Shown: positions 1 through 14,300 of the stretch, piece by piece
How the letters are laid out: each line of letters opens with the position of its first letter
How positions within the stretch are numbered: the first letter of the stretch is position 1
Assembly (NCBI GenBank): GCA_021234535.1
Contig: CM037837.1
Span: 10,782,636-10,846,635, forward strand
Reading direction: 5' to 3'
Source: Stichopus chloronotus
Taxonomy: Eukaryota > Echinodermata > Holothuroidea > Aspidochirotida > Stichopodidae
DNA: 64,000 nucleotides
Notes under the pieces: generated by a model
Seen by the model: the letters and a program-made list of their open reading frames with translations, nothing else
What the model was told of the DNA's origin: nothing
Databases searched by the model: none
Translations under genes and position numbers: made by a program

Positions 1-2335
1 CACATTTTTTTTTTTCAAATTTACCAAAAACGTCAACTTTTTAGGCAGCTTTCAACAATTTACAGCTGTTTAGTGCAGGTCCACGACGCTATTGGCACTG
101 TGACGTACTCGACATTTCAGAGATTGAAAAGTGTCGCTCTATCGAAACAGAATTTTTGTGTTATTTTGGAGTTTTCGTAATTGTACTAACACTTTATTAC
201 TAACAAACAGCAAAATTAAAAAGTTATAGCAATTAGGAAATATCTTAACTATGCACCGTGAGGTACGGGACAACAAAAAAGTCCTTTTTGTGCTTTAAAA
301 CGTATATAAAAATTTTTCCGAGGGTAGTAGTCATACAATTATCTTTATACCACTAATGTATAGTCCAAACACTTATATGTCATATTGAAAACTGTCAAGT
401 AAAAATCTTACGTCGTTATGATACAATGAAAACTGAAGTTCCGTACAAAGAAAAAAAAATCAGCATGACCTACTGGGCATACGCAGTACCGTGCCGTACT
501 GGACAATTTGTCCACAAAGAGATGTACTGTAAAATACTGTTTTCTGATGTTTTTATATCCTTTGATGTGTTTTCCATTTAAACATTTTATCAGCCATGCC
601 CCACACATATTTACTATCATTATCAATGAAAATATGGCGGCCAGAGTAGTGACGAGGAACTGGAGGACAAGACGGCTGCAAACTCAGACATAAACACACT
701 TAACGACTTTATGAGCATACGTTATTAAACATACCGTAGTTTCCTTGTTAAAAATACAATTTAAAAGCCCCTTCCTCCGTTCCCCTCCCCACCTTGCTTT
801 GGCCCCTTCAAAGCCAAGTACTGGTCTACATGTACAATCTGCTATCAATAATCTATAGGAAATGTATCCATGGGTTCAATTTGAAAAATAGCTTTGACTT
901 TTACTGTCTAAATAGTATAAATGTGGAATAAGAGTTGTGTCTTTATTTCGAATAATTTCGACATGGAAATTATCAAAACTTACGTTCTTACGTATGAATC
1001 CTACCAGCAGCATGCTCTTAATCTCTTGTAAAATCAAAATTTATGAAGACAAATGTTTTGAAGCATGAACTACAGTGCATTGACCTGAGTCCAGTCGTGG
1101 TATTATGGGTCAGATTATTTTGTATTAAAGGTGGATTTTACATTCATTGAAATCATGTTCATTCAGTGTGAGGGTTGGGGGGGGGGGGAGTCCAAAGACT
1201 GCCTTTGACTTTAGCAGTCTAACTTTACACAGATAGCATTTTCACTCTGTTGCCACTGTCAAATTATATTACTGTGAATTAAAGAAACACTCAAACTGAA
1301 TGACGGTCAATTAATAACTGGTTAATTAATAACTAATGTTAGCATGCACAGTCTATACATCAAAACAATTTATAAGTACTTGGATGCTTCTACCAGATGT
1401 CACTATGGGACCTACGTTTCCTAGTACATTGTCCCGTACGTCACATTTTTTAATTTGATTTTGGAATTCTTATTAAGTATAATTCCAGATTTTTTTCTCT
1501 GGATATTGTTTAGCAATGTCCTTAATTAGAACTGAACTGAATATCATAAAAACGTATTGGTTTCTACATATCGAAACTTAAAATGAATCGAAGGTTGTGA
1601 CGCACAGGACATAGCTATAATGGACACTAACCTAATAAGCATAATTATTCCGTGAACAAAAGAGACTAATATTTCAAATTTATTGGAAGAAAGAATGTCT
1701 AAGATCCCACACAACACGCATTCAATTGGCTCATGCTGCCAACAGGGAGAAATCAAGGTTTTTCTAAATGTCCGTACGTCACGCTAATATTTAAATATGC
1801 GAACGAGCTGTCTGTAATTAATATAATTCGGATACTTTGAAACAAAAATTTAAAAAAAAAAAGAGTCTTCAACTGTGCAACTTTAAAATGATACCACATG
1901 TAAAGTCTCGCCGAACAGTTCTGTACGTCACTCAAAGCAAACTACTTGTTTAGGGGACACTTGTGACTACGCATTTTCCAGTTACAATCCCGTATTTTCC
2001 AAAATTGCTGTGCCCTTTCCAGACCGCAAAATGGCCCATTTGTCCAACCGCAGTTAATATACAACAGTTGGTTACTGAAAGAGTCACACTTGATTGGAAG
2101 TTCCCCCCCCCCCCCCCCTCTTTTGCAGGCATATACAAAACAACTCTCCAAGATCGATGTGATTTTGGTCAGCAAATCTAAACCTACAATTGTTCCTGAT
2201 GTTGCCGATTAACTGCAAAATCCTATCTGAGATTAAGTAATGATGTAAAAAAAAAAAAAATCTAAAACGCAAAAAGTTTGCACGTAATAAGAATCTCAGG
2301 TGATTTGATACATCTTTTGAACTGAAACATGTCAC
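1..2335. other. 3' flank of the mosaic gene, no gene recognised
   Basis: I see no coding pattern here. Notable low-complexity tracts are a G run at 1177-1188, a C run of 16 at 2103-2118 and several poly-A/T stretches. If exon 22 is a micro-exon, further 3' exons or UTR may lie here. Confidence 0.4.
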
Positions 2336-2355
2336 TCACCAAGACCCATTTATTT
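2336..2355 (-). CDS. Exon 22: possible last coding exon
   Basis: Acceptor tttgtttgtag|AAA follows exon 21 in phase 1. Read through, it adds KINGSW and a TGA at 2336-2338. A strong donor G|GTGAGT overlaps this stop, so the piece could instead be a 16-base micro-exon leading further downstream. An AATAAA at 2349-2354 lies inside it. The end of the gene is unresolved. Confidence 0.3.
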
Positions 2356-5300
2356 CTACAAACAAAAGAATCCCAGATTTGAAAGTAATCCAAATCATAA
2401 TTGGCTCACATCTTAAGGATAATGAGAAAAATATTTGTTTCCTCAAAAATTTTCGCTTTTTGAATAATCAACTTACTGTCATAAAATTTCCAACTTCCCA
2501 CTCTTCCGACCGATTTGAAGGCGATATAACGAACCCGCATCGGCAATGGATCCGGAAATTCAAGTATCAGCTCTCTGTTCTTCATTTCACCAACTTGAAT
2601 GTTGCCTTCATGGAAATTGACAAAAAAGTCAACAAATCTCCTTTTTTTGAGGTATCCTTTCCCATTTTCGACTTTTGGTTTACAATCCTGACATCTCCGG
2701 ATTAAGTTCAGCGTATTACGATTAGCTCCGAGCACTGCGAATGGACAAGAAACAGCATACAAAAACTATGCTGTGGTAGTTCTCTTTTAAGGAATACAGT
2801 GGAAAATTAAAGAGGAAATAGTTTTGGCTGTTTACTATTTTGCAATGATGTCGAACCGTCACGAAAGGAACACTGATTTTTTTTATGCTGAATGCTGTAA
2901 ACTTGGAAAGTTAATGCATGGTCACTTACTTAATTTCTATTAATGAACATTTTTGACCATGCATGGAAGTTCTCACCAACACTTTTTTTTAACCATATAC
3001 AACAAATTTAGCAATACTTTGTTTATATAGATAAGTCATATGGGCGAGAGAGAAGTCCGCTTCCTATCCCGGCAACGTTAATGTATCTATCTCCAGTGTA
3101 GCTGTAAGTGCGCGGAACCACCAGCTTTCTTGGATAAGCATCAACAACTCGGAAAGTGCATGAGCCTGATTTTAAGAAATTATTGAATTGCGGTCATTGA
3201 AATAATTAATTGTTGACAATAATTGTTTTGAAAAGCATACCTTTGTCATAAAAGCAAAATATATGGCATAATAACACACTAAGTACATTTCACATACTGT
3301 ATAAAGAGGAGAAATTGATGCATTGTTCGATAAGTTGTGCACACCTATTTCGTAGACTGGTGTTGTACCGTCAATGTCCTTAGTGGAACTAAGAAGAATG
3401 TGAGCGTCACTGTGAGACCTCACCGAAAACCTAAATGAACCAATACCACGGGTAAGACGGTCTGGTAGGAACGTGTACATGTCATCTGCGGCAGATTCAT
3501 AAGATGAATATGAAGCTGCAAGAAAACAAAAAAAGTGATATCTACCGTCAACTTTAAGTCACACCTTAATTACCTGCCTAATTAGTGTAAGTGCATCGAA
3601 TAACAATGTAAGTGTAGGCGTTTTGTGGCGCATCTTAGCTGGTGCTAATTTGGTCAAACGTACCTTTCAATAACACGTTTAATATCGAAAAGTCAAAGGA
3701 CTGTAATTCCTTGGCAATATCCATGAAGGTAGTTTCTAGCATACTGACTGCATTGTAGAACTGATAGCTTTTGGAAAGCTCTTTACAATTGACTTTTAAA
3801 TTCCATGAAAAAACATAAAAACAAGGCAACAACAACAGTAGGATCACCTATTTACACTTGGACAACCTATTCATCAAGTTTAAAGTTTTAGCAACTTTCC
3901 CTTCTTGCCAACTTTATGAGGATTACAAGTTTACAAAGATTTCAAACTAAAATTCTGACCTCAAGTGGTTTTACAGCAGCATAAAACCTACATGGAGACC
4001 GCACAACATCTAAGGCGCTGTTGCGTATCGTCAGATGTCAAACTAGTCACCTGATCTGTACCATCTAATGTTTTAGAATTCTTTCTGCACACAGTGCAGA
4101 AATAATGACTTAGCGTATGCCCCATCGAACAGAAATATCTTCAAACAACTGTTTTAGGTTTTAAGGCTGCACTGTGATCTTATTTTCTCCCTGGGGTAAT
4201 AATATGACATTCAGCAGAGAATGAGCAGGAAACAAATTTTTAAGAAGGACAGTTTCATCATTATCTTGTCACCAAGACCTATGGTTTATAGTTCCAGCGA
4301 CCGTTCTTTTTTGAGATATTTCACTTAAAATATTTTCAGGCTTAGATCTCTGATGACGTCAAATGACCTTGACCTCAACCCCCAAACTCCACCCCAAATC
4401 ATCTTTTCAATATGGACAATCCGTGTAAAGTATGAGATTCCCCACAAATACCATAGCTTAGTAGCGTTAAAAAGGTTCCCACAGTCTAACCTCATGTGAC
4501 CTAATGACATTTGAACATTACCAAGATCGATAGGAATTATTAACCGAATATGGCCAACCCACACACCAACTTTTCACATTTTGAGCTCAAATGATCTCTG
4601 ACCTCTACCAAAATCCATGAGCATCACCTACTCAGTATCTCCAACATTTACACTAAGTATCAGATGATTGAACATTACTCTTAAGGAGACATTGTGAATC
4701 GCTCGTGACCTTAAATAACCTTTGACCTCCACCACAAAATAATAATCACCTACTCATGTAGTATGACTAAATCACATCACCAAATATGAGATTCGTCAGT
4801 GTTTTTCTTCTTGAGAGATTGTGTCTAAAAACAAAGAGTCACAAACACACACACAACGTTCAGCACACACTCGTTGCTTCGTCGGAAGTCCAGGAAAGTC
4901 TCGGCAGGGATGTCACCGGAAGTAACCCTTTTCCGATTAGCACTTGCAGCACGCCATTGCTGGCATAAAAGACCTCCCCTCAGCGATGAATCTTTCGACC
5001 AGCTACGCCAGTTACGAGCTGCGAGTGAGCGAGTACGGAACGTGCGAGCCCCACGCTTTCACCAGCGACCATGACCCACCAAGGCGGTGTCCGTATGTCC
5101 ACACAGGCACATCGCCAACACAGTGTAGGTACACGCACACACACTCACACCCACCCTCATCGCATAGATTCCTCCGGCATTCAACATGGAATAACAAAAT
5201 ACGGTAACTGATGGGCTGCTAGTATTAGAAAGTTATTAAACAATTCTGGCTGGAAATTCATTGTCAGATTATTCTGAGTGTCATTGATAAGGTCTATAGT

Positions 5301-8300
5301 AACTGTCATTCGGAATATTGAAGGAACGCAACTTCGAAGCATTACGTTTTTGGCTGATGCCGTATGTTAAGGTTCCAATAGCAAGAATCGAAACGTTGGT
5401 AGGACAGGCAACTTCGATCATCGATATATATTAAAATTAAAAAATAATACAAGTTTTTGTAAAAATGTAGACGGCATTAATCTGAAATCTGTTTGTGCGA
5501 TTAACCACAAAGCTTTCTCACCAGAAGCGTTTCTGGTAGCTCCGAGCCACAGCCTTTCATTTTGTCCAAGTTGTGAAACAAAGTTATTCTCTCCTCGTGA
5601 AGAGATTGTCACCAGATGTCCTCCTTCTCCTTCACATGTACCCTTTGCAGTCTCACGTGTCTCAGGGTCTGTGAAAAACTTATAGCAGGACTGTTTGTTA
5701 CTGTCATACCCTTCCGGACAATCAGGGGTGCCTAAGGTGAGAATGAAAATCAAACGCAGTCATGGAGCATTCAAAAATATGCCAGAAGTATAAGCAATGC
5801 ACAATTGGCCCTTATACATAAAACAGCAATTCGTGCTAATCAGCAAATTAAAGGAGAGTATCGATGGATAAACCGTACTGTTTAATTTACTCTTCTGTTG
5901 ATTTATTTTTTAAACATCCAAAATTAAATCCAAAGTAGCTGTTTCCAGTCAAAGCAAATTGTGGACAATTGTGCACTTTGGGTGATACATGAAAAACATG
6001 GAACAAACTCGTGAGGTGACTTTTAGCATTCTTATCCGTTCTCATTAGGTGCTATCTCGGTCAGTTTCGGCCCCTAAATTCAAGATGGCCGTCAGATTAA
6101 AAATATCCGCCGTGTTTACAAGAAATTTGTAATGAGCTTCTTGAAAAATTACACACACTGGAGGAAATGTTATTACAGCACATTTACACGTCATTAGAAC
6201 TGATGTCGAAATGTCCAAAAGCACACAATTTCATCACTATTGTGCAACATTAACCTGGACTGTTACAAGAGGAACAGTCTAAGATAAAAAACGCCATTAG
6301 GCTGCAGCACCAACAAAGATCATTTTCATTTATTTATAAAACAAGCTTTATTCGAGTCAGGGATTCAGACAAACGGGATGCAGTGCAAGAGATAACCATA
6401 AAGCAGAAAGACCAATTTGGGGTTTTTAGTATGGGCCTTCCTAAAACATACAAAAATTATACACAAAGATAGGTCATAGAAAACAAGTTATAAATTGTTT
6501 ACAAATGGAGTACTTTTGCACTAACTTCTGCACACTGCGGCACATTCTCTTGATATCTATGTTTGTGAGTATTTTGAAGGATGTATTCACACTGCAATGC
6601 GGCATATACAATTAGCTTAATTAATTGGCCAACTTTCACAATAGTTAAAAATTGCAAACGGTTTAAATATTTGACCTGGCTTGTATTACCTGTGTGCACA
6701 TGAATTAGTACTAACCTGAAAAGTAAAAACGTGAAAAGTCTGCTCTTGAAGTTTTAAAATATAAATGACTGGGCAATTACTGATTTATTAGATTTATTTG
6801 TATGTGACACATGGGACCCACTTAATTGATCATTTTTCATTGGAATGCGAATGAAATATTATAGATTTGGAAAAATGTAGTGAATTTCATGAAAAAAAAA
6901 AGACCCAAATGCCCATTACAAAAGAAAACAATGTAAAACAATTTGGATATAAGGTGTCAGAAGTAGTTCCATAAAGAAGACCAGTCTACAAAACCAAAGT
7001 TTGCAAGCATGTGTCACATGGGGGGTGGGGGGGGGGGGGTCGGGGTGGGTTGAGGATGCTGAAAGAGAACTTCCTTGTACTTCAAGAAAACAACAACAGA
7101 GAGAATTTGGTTGATGTATCTGGTTGATTCTGATTGAATCTGCCTCTTTATTTCGCTTGCATGCCTTACCTTGTTAACATTGTAACAAGGTAAATATATG
7201 AATTTATGTGAATTAAACAGCTGTTTTGGGTTTTGCTTGGCCTTCTCTGCAAATGGGCGGCTAAACACCTGGGATCAAAGCATTGTTCTGAACGAACTCA
7301 TAGCCTACGGTTTAGTTGACTGACACGATAAGGCTATGTGAATGGTTTTGATCTGGAATCGAATAATAAACTAATGGAAATACCCTTAGGCGAATTGAGC
7401 GCTATGTTCCTTTTATTTTGTGGATCTAATAGTATTAGCAGTAGATAAATGAAACACACCTGACGTCTGTCATTCTTCTTTTATACTTTACGTTTAAGTT
7501 GAGAATATACACAATGAAGACGCCAATACTACTCTGTCCTTATACACTTCAAATAACAGCAAATTAAACTACGTCCAGTTTAAAAAAAAAAAAAAAACTG
7601 CTGCCAAGGGTCCACCAAATCCAAACAAAGGATCAAATTATCTATAATGCAAGTACCGTGTGTACAAAACTATGGGTAAACTCACCTGCCTTTTCCAGGT
7701 TTCAGGCACGTTTAGGTCAATAATTTAAAAAAAGACTAATTACAGTATACGTATTTTCTTCACACCTAAACTAGTAACACCTTTAGGTTTACATGCAAAG
7801 AAACATGATGGAGAAGTTTGATACACATTGACAATGGATCGAGACATAACACCGTTTTAAAAGAATTTTCAAACCTGTTTTCTAACTAGCAAAACGATTA
7901 GCATGAAATTTTCAAGGACATAGTAACTGCTCGGAACTATCTGAGAGCCAGTTTTATATATAAAAAAAAAAAAAACTTGTTGGCTCACCTAGGCGTCGAA
8001 TGACGGTGGAGCTTCCCTTAGTTCGCTAAGACGGAGTCTAAAGAAAAATATACCCCTATGATGGAGTTATTACTGCTTTCTCCCAGCTAACACCCTTTGC
8101 CAAAACCCCCGGCCTAGCCGTCATGTAAATGCCATGATCACGCTTCTTGTAGTAGAGAAGTGTTATACCGGGAATCTCCACCCCCTCTTCACATTTTCAA
8201 TATCAAGTTGACCCCCGTTGGCATGCCTGTAAGGATTACGTTTGCTTAAATAGAGGAATGGACAATGAGTTGCAATCTATCTAATGATTTGAAAATGTTT

Positions 8301-11300
8301 GGGAGATTATTTTTAAATCAAGCAAAAACAAGAAAATTCAAACCTTGTAACAGTAAGTATTCAAACCAAAGAGAACATGTTGTTCATCTTGACAAAACAT
8401 CAATGAGTGGATTCACACTGACGGTAATTATGTATCAGACATGGCTCTCCTCAACGGTATGTGAATCACGCCACAGACTGACAGAAGAACAAGATACATG
8501 GTCATTCTATTGTATGTAAAAACAGATCTAAAATCAAAACTAGATCCCTTTAATTCCACTAACAACGTACGCCCCTGCGGGGAAAAGAGGCAAACCAATT
8601 AGAAATCCTGGGTTTTATAATATATGTAATGCACAAAAATCATTAGTTTAAGTCTAGGGTAATTCTACCGACTAAACACAAATCCAAAACCAAATCTGGA
8701 ACTGCAATTATGACGAACACAAGTTTAAACCAAAGTTGAGTAACTTCAAGTTTCCAGTGGGACAGATGCCCATCGAAGGGTTTCGGTATTACGGTATTTA
8801 TGATGTATTCAAGTCATCATTTTAAGAGTAGTGTTATAGACTAAAGGTTACAGGAGGTCTAAAATCAAATCACCGGTTTAAAATAACTTCAAGCCCAGGG
8901 GCAAAGTCCCTCTGGAGGATCCAGCGGGGAAGCGCCCAAAAGCTCCATGGTGTTACGGTACTTTGCGATGTATTAATGCCATCATTTTAGGAGTGATTCT
9001 ATGAATCAAACACAGGTCTAAAATTCAAAGATAAGTTGAAAAACTCTTGAATTCTCTGACCACTGGAGATCTCTATGCTTTGCAAAATTTCAATCTTAGC
9101 TGAGGGAGGGACGGACGTTTTCCCCCTGTCTTGGCTATCCTACTGCATGAGGGCATTATCCTGTTCAATTGTAAATTCAAAAACATAAACTCATTTATGA
9201 CTGATTTATATCATTTTTATACATGTTATGTGTGAGATAATATATTGATGGTTAGGGGTTACTATGACACACTGAGCTGGCCATGATAGGAAAAATTGCT
9301 CTAATATCATTATGGGGGTTTGATAATTTTACATGACGGTATTAACGTGTATAGCCTGGAGCATGAAAAATGTGTGATTCGGTAAGTGTGTGTGTATGTG
9401 TAAAAACAGCGCCAATTTCAAAAGTTTGCGCACACTTTGCAATACTTTGCTATTATAATCTTAACTTTTAGTTCAGAGGATAACATGAAACCGCCCAAGC
9501 CTTTCCATTAATGTTGTGCTAAGGGAGTGAATGTAACCTGTGAACAGTATTCCTGTGTATCCAACATTGAAAAGGGGAGCGGGATGTACCATGAGTTTTT
9601 TCTAAGATTGTAGCTCACTCTTGTCATGTACTCATTTCTCTGGAAAGAAAATGGCTTAAAAAAATGGACAATATTGCACCACATGCGTCTAATGTTACCT
9701 ACTTGAAAATTCGTCACACCTTCCATTAGGGCCCCGCCCATGCCTGTTGTCACTCGAATCATTGTATTTTCCCATATGAAGATCTTATAGCATTTTTTCA
9801 GGGTAGCTATGAATGATAACAGGTATCGGTATATCAATGTACCAACTGACTCCCTTGTCGTACGTAATCGAGTGCAACAATATGTAAAATTTGCAGTAGC
9901 CGAAATAAAATATTGTTGAGTACACTTACTGTACCTAGAAACTGTGATTTGGCTTCAAGAGGTGCAAAAGTACTGCATCAAATTGCCTCTATGTATACCT
10001 TTTTATTGAAAACCTTCTCACAGAAGGTGTGGACATACTGTACCTCCCCACGTCGGCAATCACTCGACTCATGCTTTACCCCAATCAAAATATACTGGGG
10101 GCGCTCTGTAGGTACCCCATTCTTCTGTCGTTACATTACTCACCGCAATACCTGACTTTACTCTCCCAATGTTCATCGATGATGCCACCTTTTTCTGCGC
10201 AGGTTTGCAAATACTGTTCAGCGCTGTTACAGAACAAGTCTGTAGAGGGCAGTGTTCCACAAAGATCATAGATGCACGAGTCTACAAACTTAAAGGGACT
10301 CTTGAAAGAATGACAATACGCGAATGGTCCTGAATGTAAATGAAAAAAAAACAAACAAAAAACAATCAAATGTTATTTAATACATGTCGTGCCTAAATAC
10401 AATTTTGTCCTTAAATTGATTTAAATTTAGATGTTTGCTTTAGGGTTTTAGTAGTTGGAAAGATAGCCTGTGAGTATATTTGTGATTTGCCATAGTATTC
10501 GGTTTTTACTCAGTATACATTAATTTGTAATGGCTGTAATTGCATTTCCTCCAAAGTCGTTTAACGCTGTCCAAAAGAAAGAATTCCGTTAGTCTATAAA
10601 CGAATTTCTTTTTCGTGAAAACAATTCTCTCTGTCATACGTACAGAAACAATCGACGTGCCTTATCTCAGTTAGACAAAATAGTCTTTGATGACAACTCT
10701 CATATCAAACAATTAATTCTGTCAGATTGCAAATCATATTGTAGTAAAAAGTTAACAAGAAATCAATAGCCTAAATTGTTCAGTTCCAAGTTTGGCTATT
10801 CTTTTTTTGTGTAAAGAAATATTCAGAACTGAACGTGATATCATCAGAAGTGCTTACGTACCTTCTGCACTGGCTAACTCAGAGCATACATCTACAGCTT
10901 TATTGTAATCCTTTGTTCCAGGTTCGCATGTTTGGACAGGTTTTCTAACGATTGGGCAATCACCGACACCCCAAGAGTTGGCGAAGTCTAATTTTTTGGC
11001 CTGTTTCAACGAAAAAACAACATTCTCTACTCGATATCGGAAAAAAGTGCACGCCTCCTTCGCTCTTCTCACATAAAAGGTAAGGTTGTTACGTGCAGTG
11101 ACTTTTTAATAGTAAGTGACGCAACTTAAGTATGCTTCGTTCTGCAACTGAAAAGTTACAATAAAAAGCAATGACAACAGCCACTTGGTAAACGAGAATG
11201 ATCGACTACAGCATCATGGGGACCAAGCGTGCGCATAAGACTTAAGGTGGTTTCGCATGAACAAATTTTACCCAAGGGGATGCGATAGGTGGAAAGAAAT

Positions 11301-14300
11301 ACTACTGTCACACTACGTACGGCCTCGAAGGGGAGTCTCACCACCCATCGGTTGACGCGTAGGACACAAGGGTTTGTTTTGACAAAAGTAGTAGCAAGAT
11401 TGCAGGAACTGATACTTTGCTGGTCCATTTTAAGGGTAACAAATTTTCGGCAGGAAGATGTTATGAGGTTAAAAATACATGATTATTTTAAATACCACCT
11501 TTGACACTATCTAGGCGGAGGAACAGAGTCAGTTGTGGCGTAAAGAAAGAGAAGAATTGGCAAACATCCTTGCCAGATGGCATTGGAAATCACATGTCCA
11601 ATTCCTGCTCTTACGCAGGATTTTGCAAATTCGGTGGTATGGGGCTCGACTTGGAAACAAAGATGGAAAAGAAAGGACTGAGTGTCCTCAACATTATCTA
11701 AACAGAGCGCTATCATCAGTTGGCGCAGAAGAAATTATGATATTAAAATACCACCTTGGTTGTCCCTTGTAAATTATACGTCATGTAATTCGTTTCCTTT
11801 GTATTATATCACATACAATGTTTTTGTCTAATTATCTATCTAATTGATTTGATTTTGATTAATATTCGATTTAAATAAATTTTTGATTAATTTTGAATCA
11901 TATATCTAATCTAATTTGTCTAAAATATACAATGAATTATATGTCATACTGCACAATGTATTTTGTTTCTTTTACATCACATGTGTTTTTGCTTAATTAT
12001 ATGTCATATAATAAATTGAATTTCATGTAATTTTTTTTCGTTCTTATATACACTATCACGTGTAATTTTTCTTTTTTTGTTTAATTATATGTCATATTAT
12101 GAATTACATGTCAATTTGTTTCGTTTTGATTATATCACATACAATGTGCTATAGTCTTTCACTTTAATGACTTATATGCCAATGTAATTTGAATGTCATA
12201 TTTGCTAAAACAGCTGTATCACCCATTTAACTTGAAAGAATTTTTATACGCCATGTTACGGAATTGTGTCACTATAATTAGAACCTAAAATAATTAACTC
12301 TCATATTGCTTTGGGTCGCGGTTACATTGTAAAACGTTTAATTTTCCCTAACATTAATTTAGTCAATGTTAACTAAATGGTTGCTGGGTATATATTGACA
12401 TCAAAAATTAAATATCATTTAGGGTCAACGTATCCTCACCTTTTTCAATATGGCAGATTCAAGATACTCGTAATTGAATTATTAAAGCCATAATGCCTTT
12501 GGACTTTCTGGTTTTGTTCATGAATACAGGTATACAAATTTCAGCGCAGCGAAATCTGACAGACGTAGACATGGCATTATGCATAGCTAGCTCCCCAGGA
12601 CCAGTCTAGGTCATCTCACTTGAGTAATGTATTTAGATCTTGACTGGGAATATTTCACAGGCCGTGAAATCCCCCCCCCCCCCCCCCAAGTTTGAAAGCC
12701 ACGACCTGGCTTCCAAACCTGGTAGCAGGTTACAAGGTTTGAAATAGAAGGTTTCTTTCAATCATGCCATTTGGTACTGTATTCTTATTTCTTATTTCTT
12801 TTCACTTTTAATCTCACTTTTTTATTTTATTGTTATTATTTTTTTGGGAGGGGGATGAGCAGGGGTGCCCCTTGTCCCCTTGTCTCCCCCGGTGGCAATT
12901 CTCCCTCCAACAAAACAACTTCTTGTTGCCTGCATTCCATTTTGTGGTCGTTCTTTGAAAATGAGAAAACAGTCGTGTGGAAGGATTTACCAAAGTTCCG
13001 TTCGGCATTTGCTTGTCGTTTGTGCTGTTTCCATCGGCATTACCACAAAGACCACAAACTTTACCAAAATAGGTAGGCGGCAGTTCGATTTCGGCGTCAC
13101 TTTCACCATCATAAGTAATTTTTAACCCAAAAGATGTTACCAGGGTCTGAGGAGATACAAGAAGTGATCAAGAGCTTAACAAGATGAGAAGTATCAGTAA
13201 CCTGCCATAGGATCATGACACTAATCAAAACAAAATTAACAAATCAATAACACAGATTCACTTGTACTAAACATTATCATCCTCTTAACATACCTCTGGT
13301 CCATGCTGTTACCTCTTTCATCTAATATTTCACTTTGAATCTATTTAATTTACTACTTGTTTTTTGAAATTTAATTAAAAGTAAATTACTTGAAAATATG
13401 AATTAATTAGTGAATAGTTATAATGGCACCACTCAGAAAGGAGGATCAAAACAATATTGTCAACTTTTGATAGTAAAGTCAACTTACAATGTATTTACCC
13501 CTTCTAGAGATTTGAACATTGTCATCAATGTAAGGAAGACTGTCTGCCTTGTTTAAGTCATTAGCTATTATTTCTCCAGTGTGCTTCAGTTTGTAGGTAT
13601 TCCTTGCAAAGTTTAAGCGGACCGCAGTCAGGTAGGTAAATCTTTCTTCGGGTATCAACGCATCGCTATGAATCACGAGCCTGAAGCGCTGAACACCGGC
13701 AGGAAGATCACCGCATGTCTCAACAGCAACGTAAGTGCAATCTCCTTGGAATGAGTAAAAGTCCTCATCAAATGTGTGGAAATGAGGATCACCGTAGATG
13801 TGGCAGACTTTACCAGCTGCAAAGTGAACAAGACGATGAAAAATAAGGAAACAAGCTCAGTGGTGCATGTTTACTGTTTTGTAGAGTATGTTCCAGGCAA
13901 AGGTGCAGTGAAATTGTACTTTTCAGCTCCTGATTGTTGCTTTTTTGTAATTTCCTGATTTCCTCCTAAGTAACTTATATAGTTCAAATCAAGCAAATAC
14001 TGCTATAACAAGTTAAACAATACACCCTTGTTTTTAAATAATTAAACTGATTTAGCAACTTGTGAATGTAGGTAAAGAAAACATATCATATTTTGGAAAT
14101 TATACCTTCCATCATCTTTAATTCAGTGAGATAGTTGTGGGGTAATTTTGTTACGGTACTGTATATTTCCGTTGACTAAGACAGAAACAGAACTTACCTG
14201 TGCTACATTCAGTTCTACCATTACCCATGTATCCTTCGTCACAGTAACAGTCTCTTCTTCCTGCTTTTATCCCACAATAAGCATTCTCTGCGCAAGATAA

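Noticed and set aside
1950..2335. Frames with GGGGG / PPPPP runs around the C16 tract
   Set aside because: They are produced by the homopolymer; no splice sites or domain.
7014..7268. Minus-strand frame ending in a proline run
   Set aside because: Created by the G tract at 7027-7039; lies in an intron.
7978..8045. Possible exon before a GTGAGCC donor near 7988
   Set aside because: Frame is short or stopped, and exons 18 and 19 already match in phase without it.
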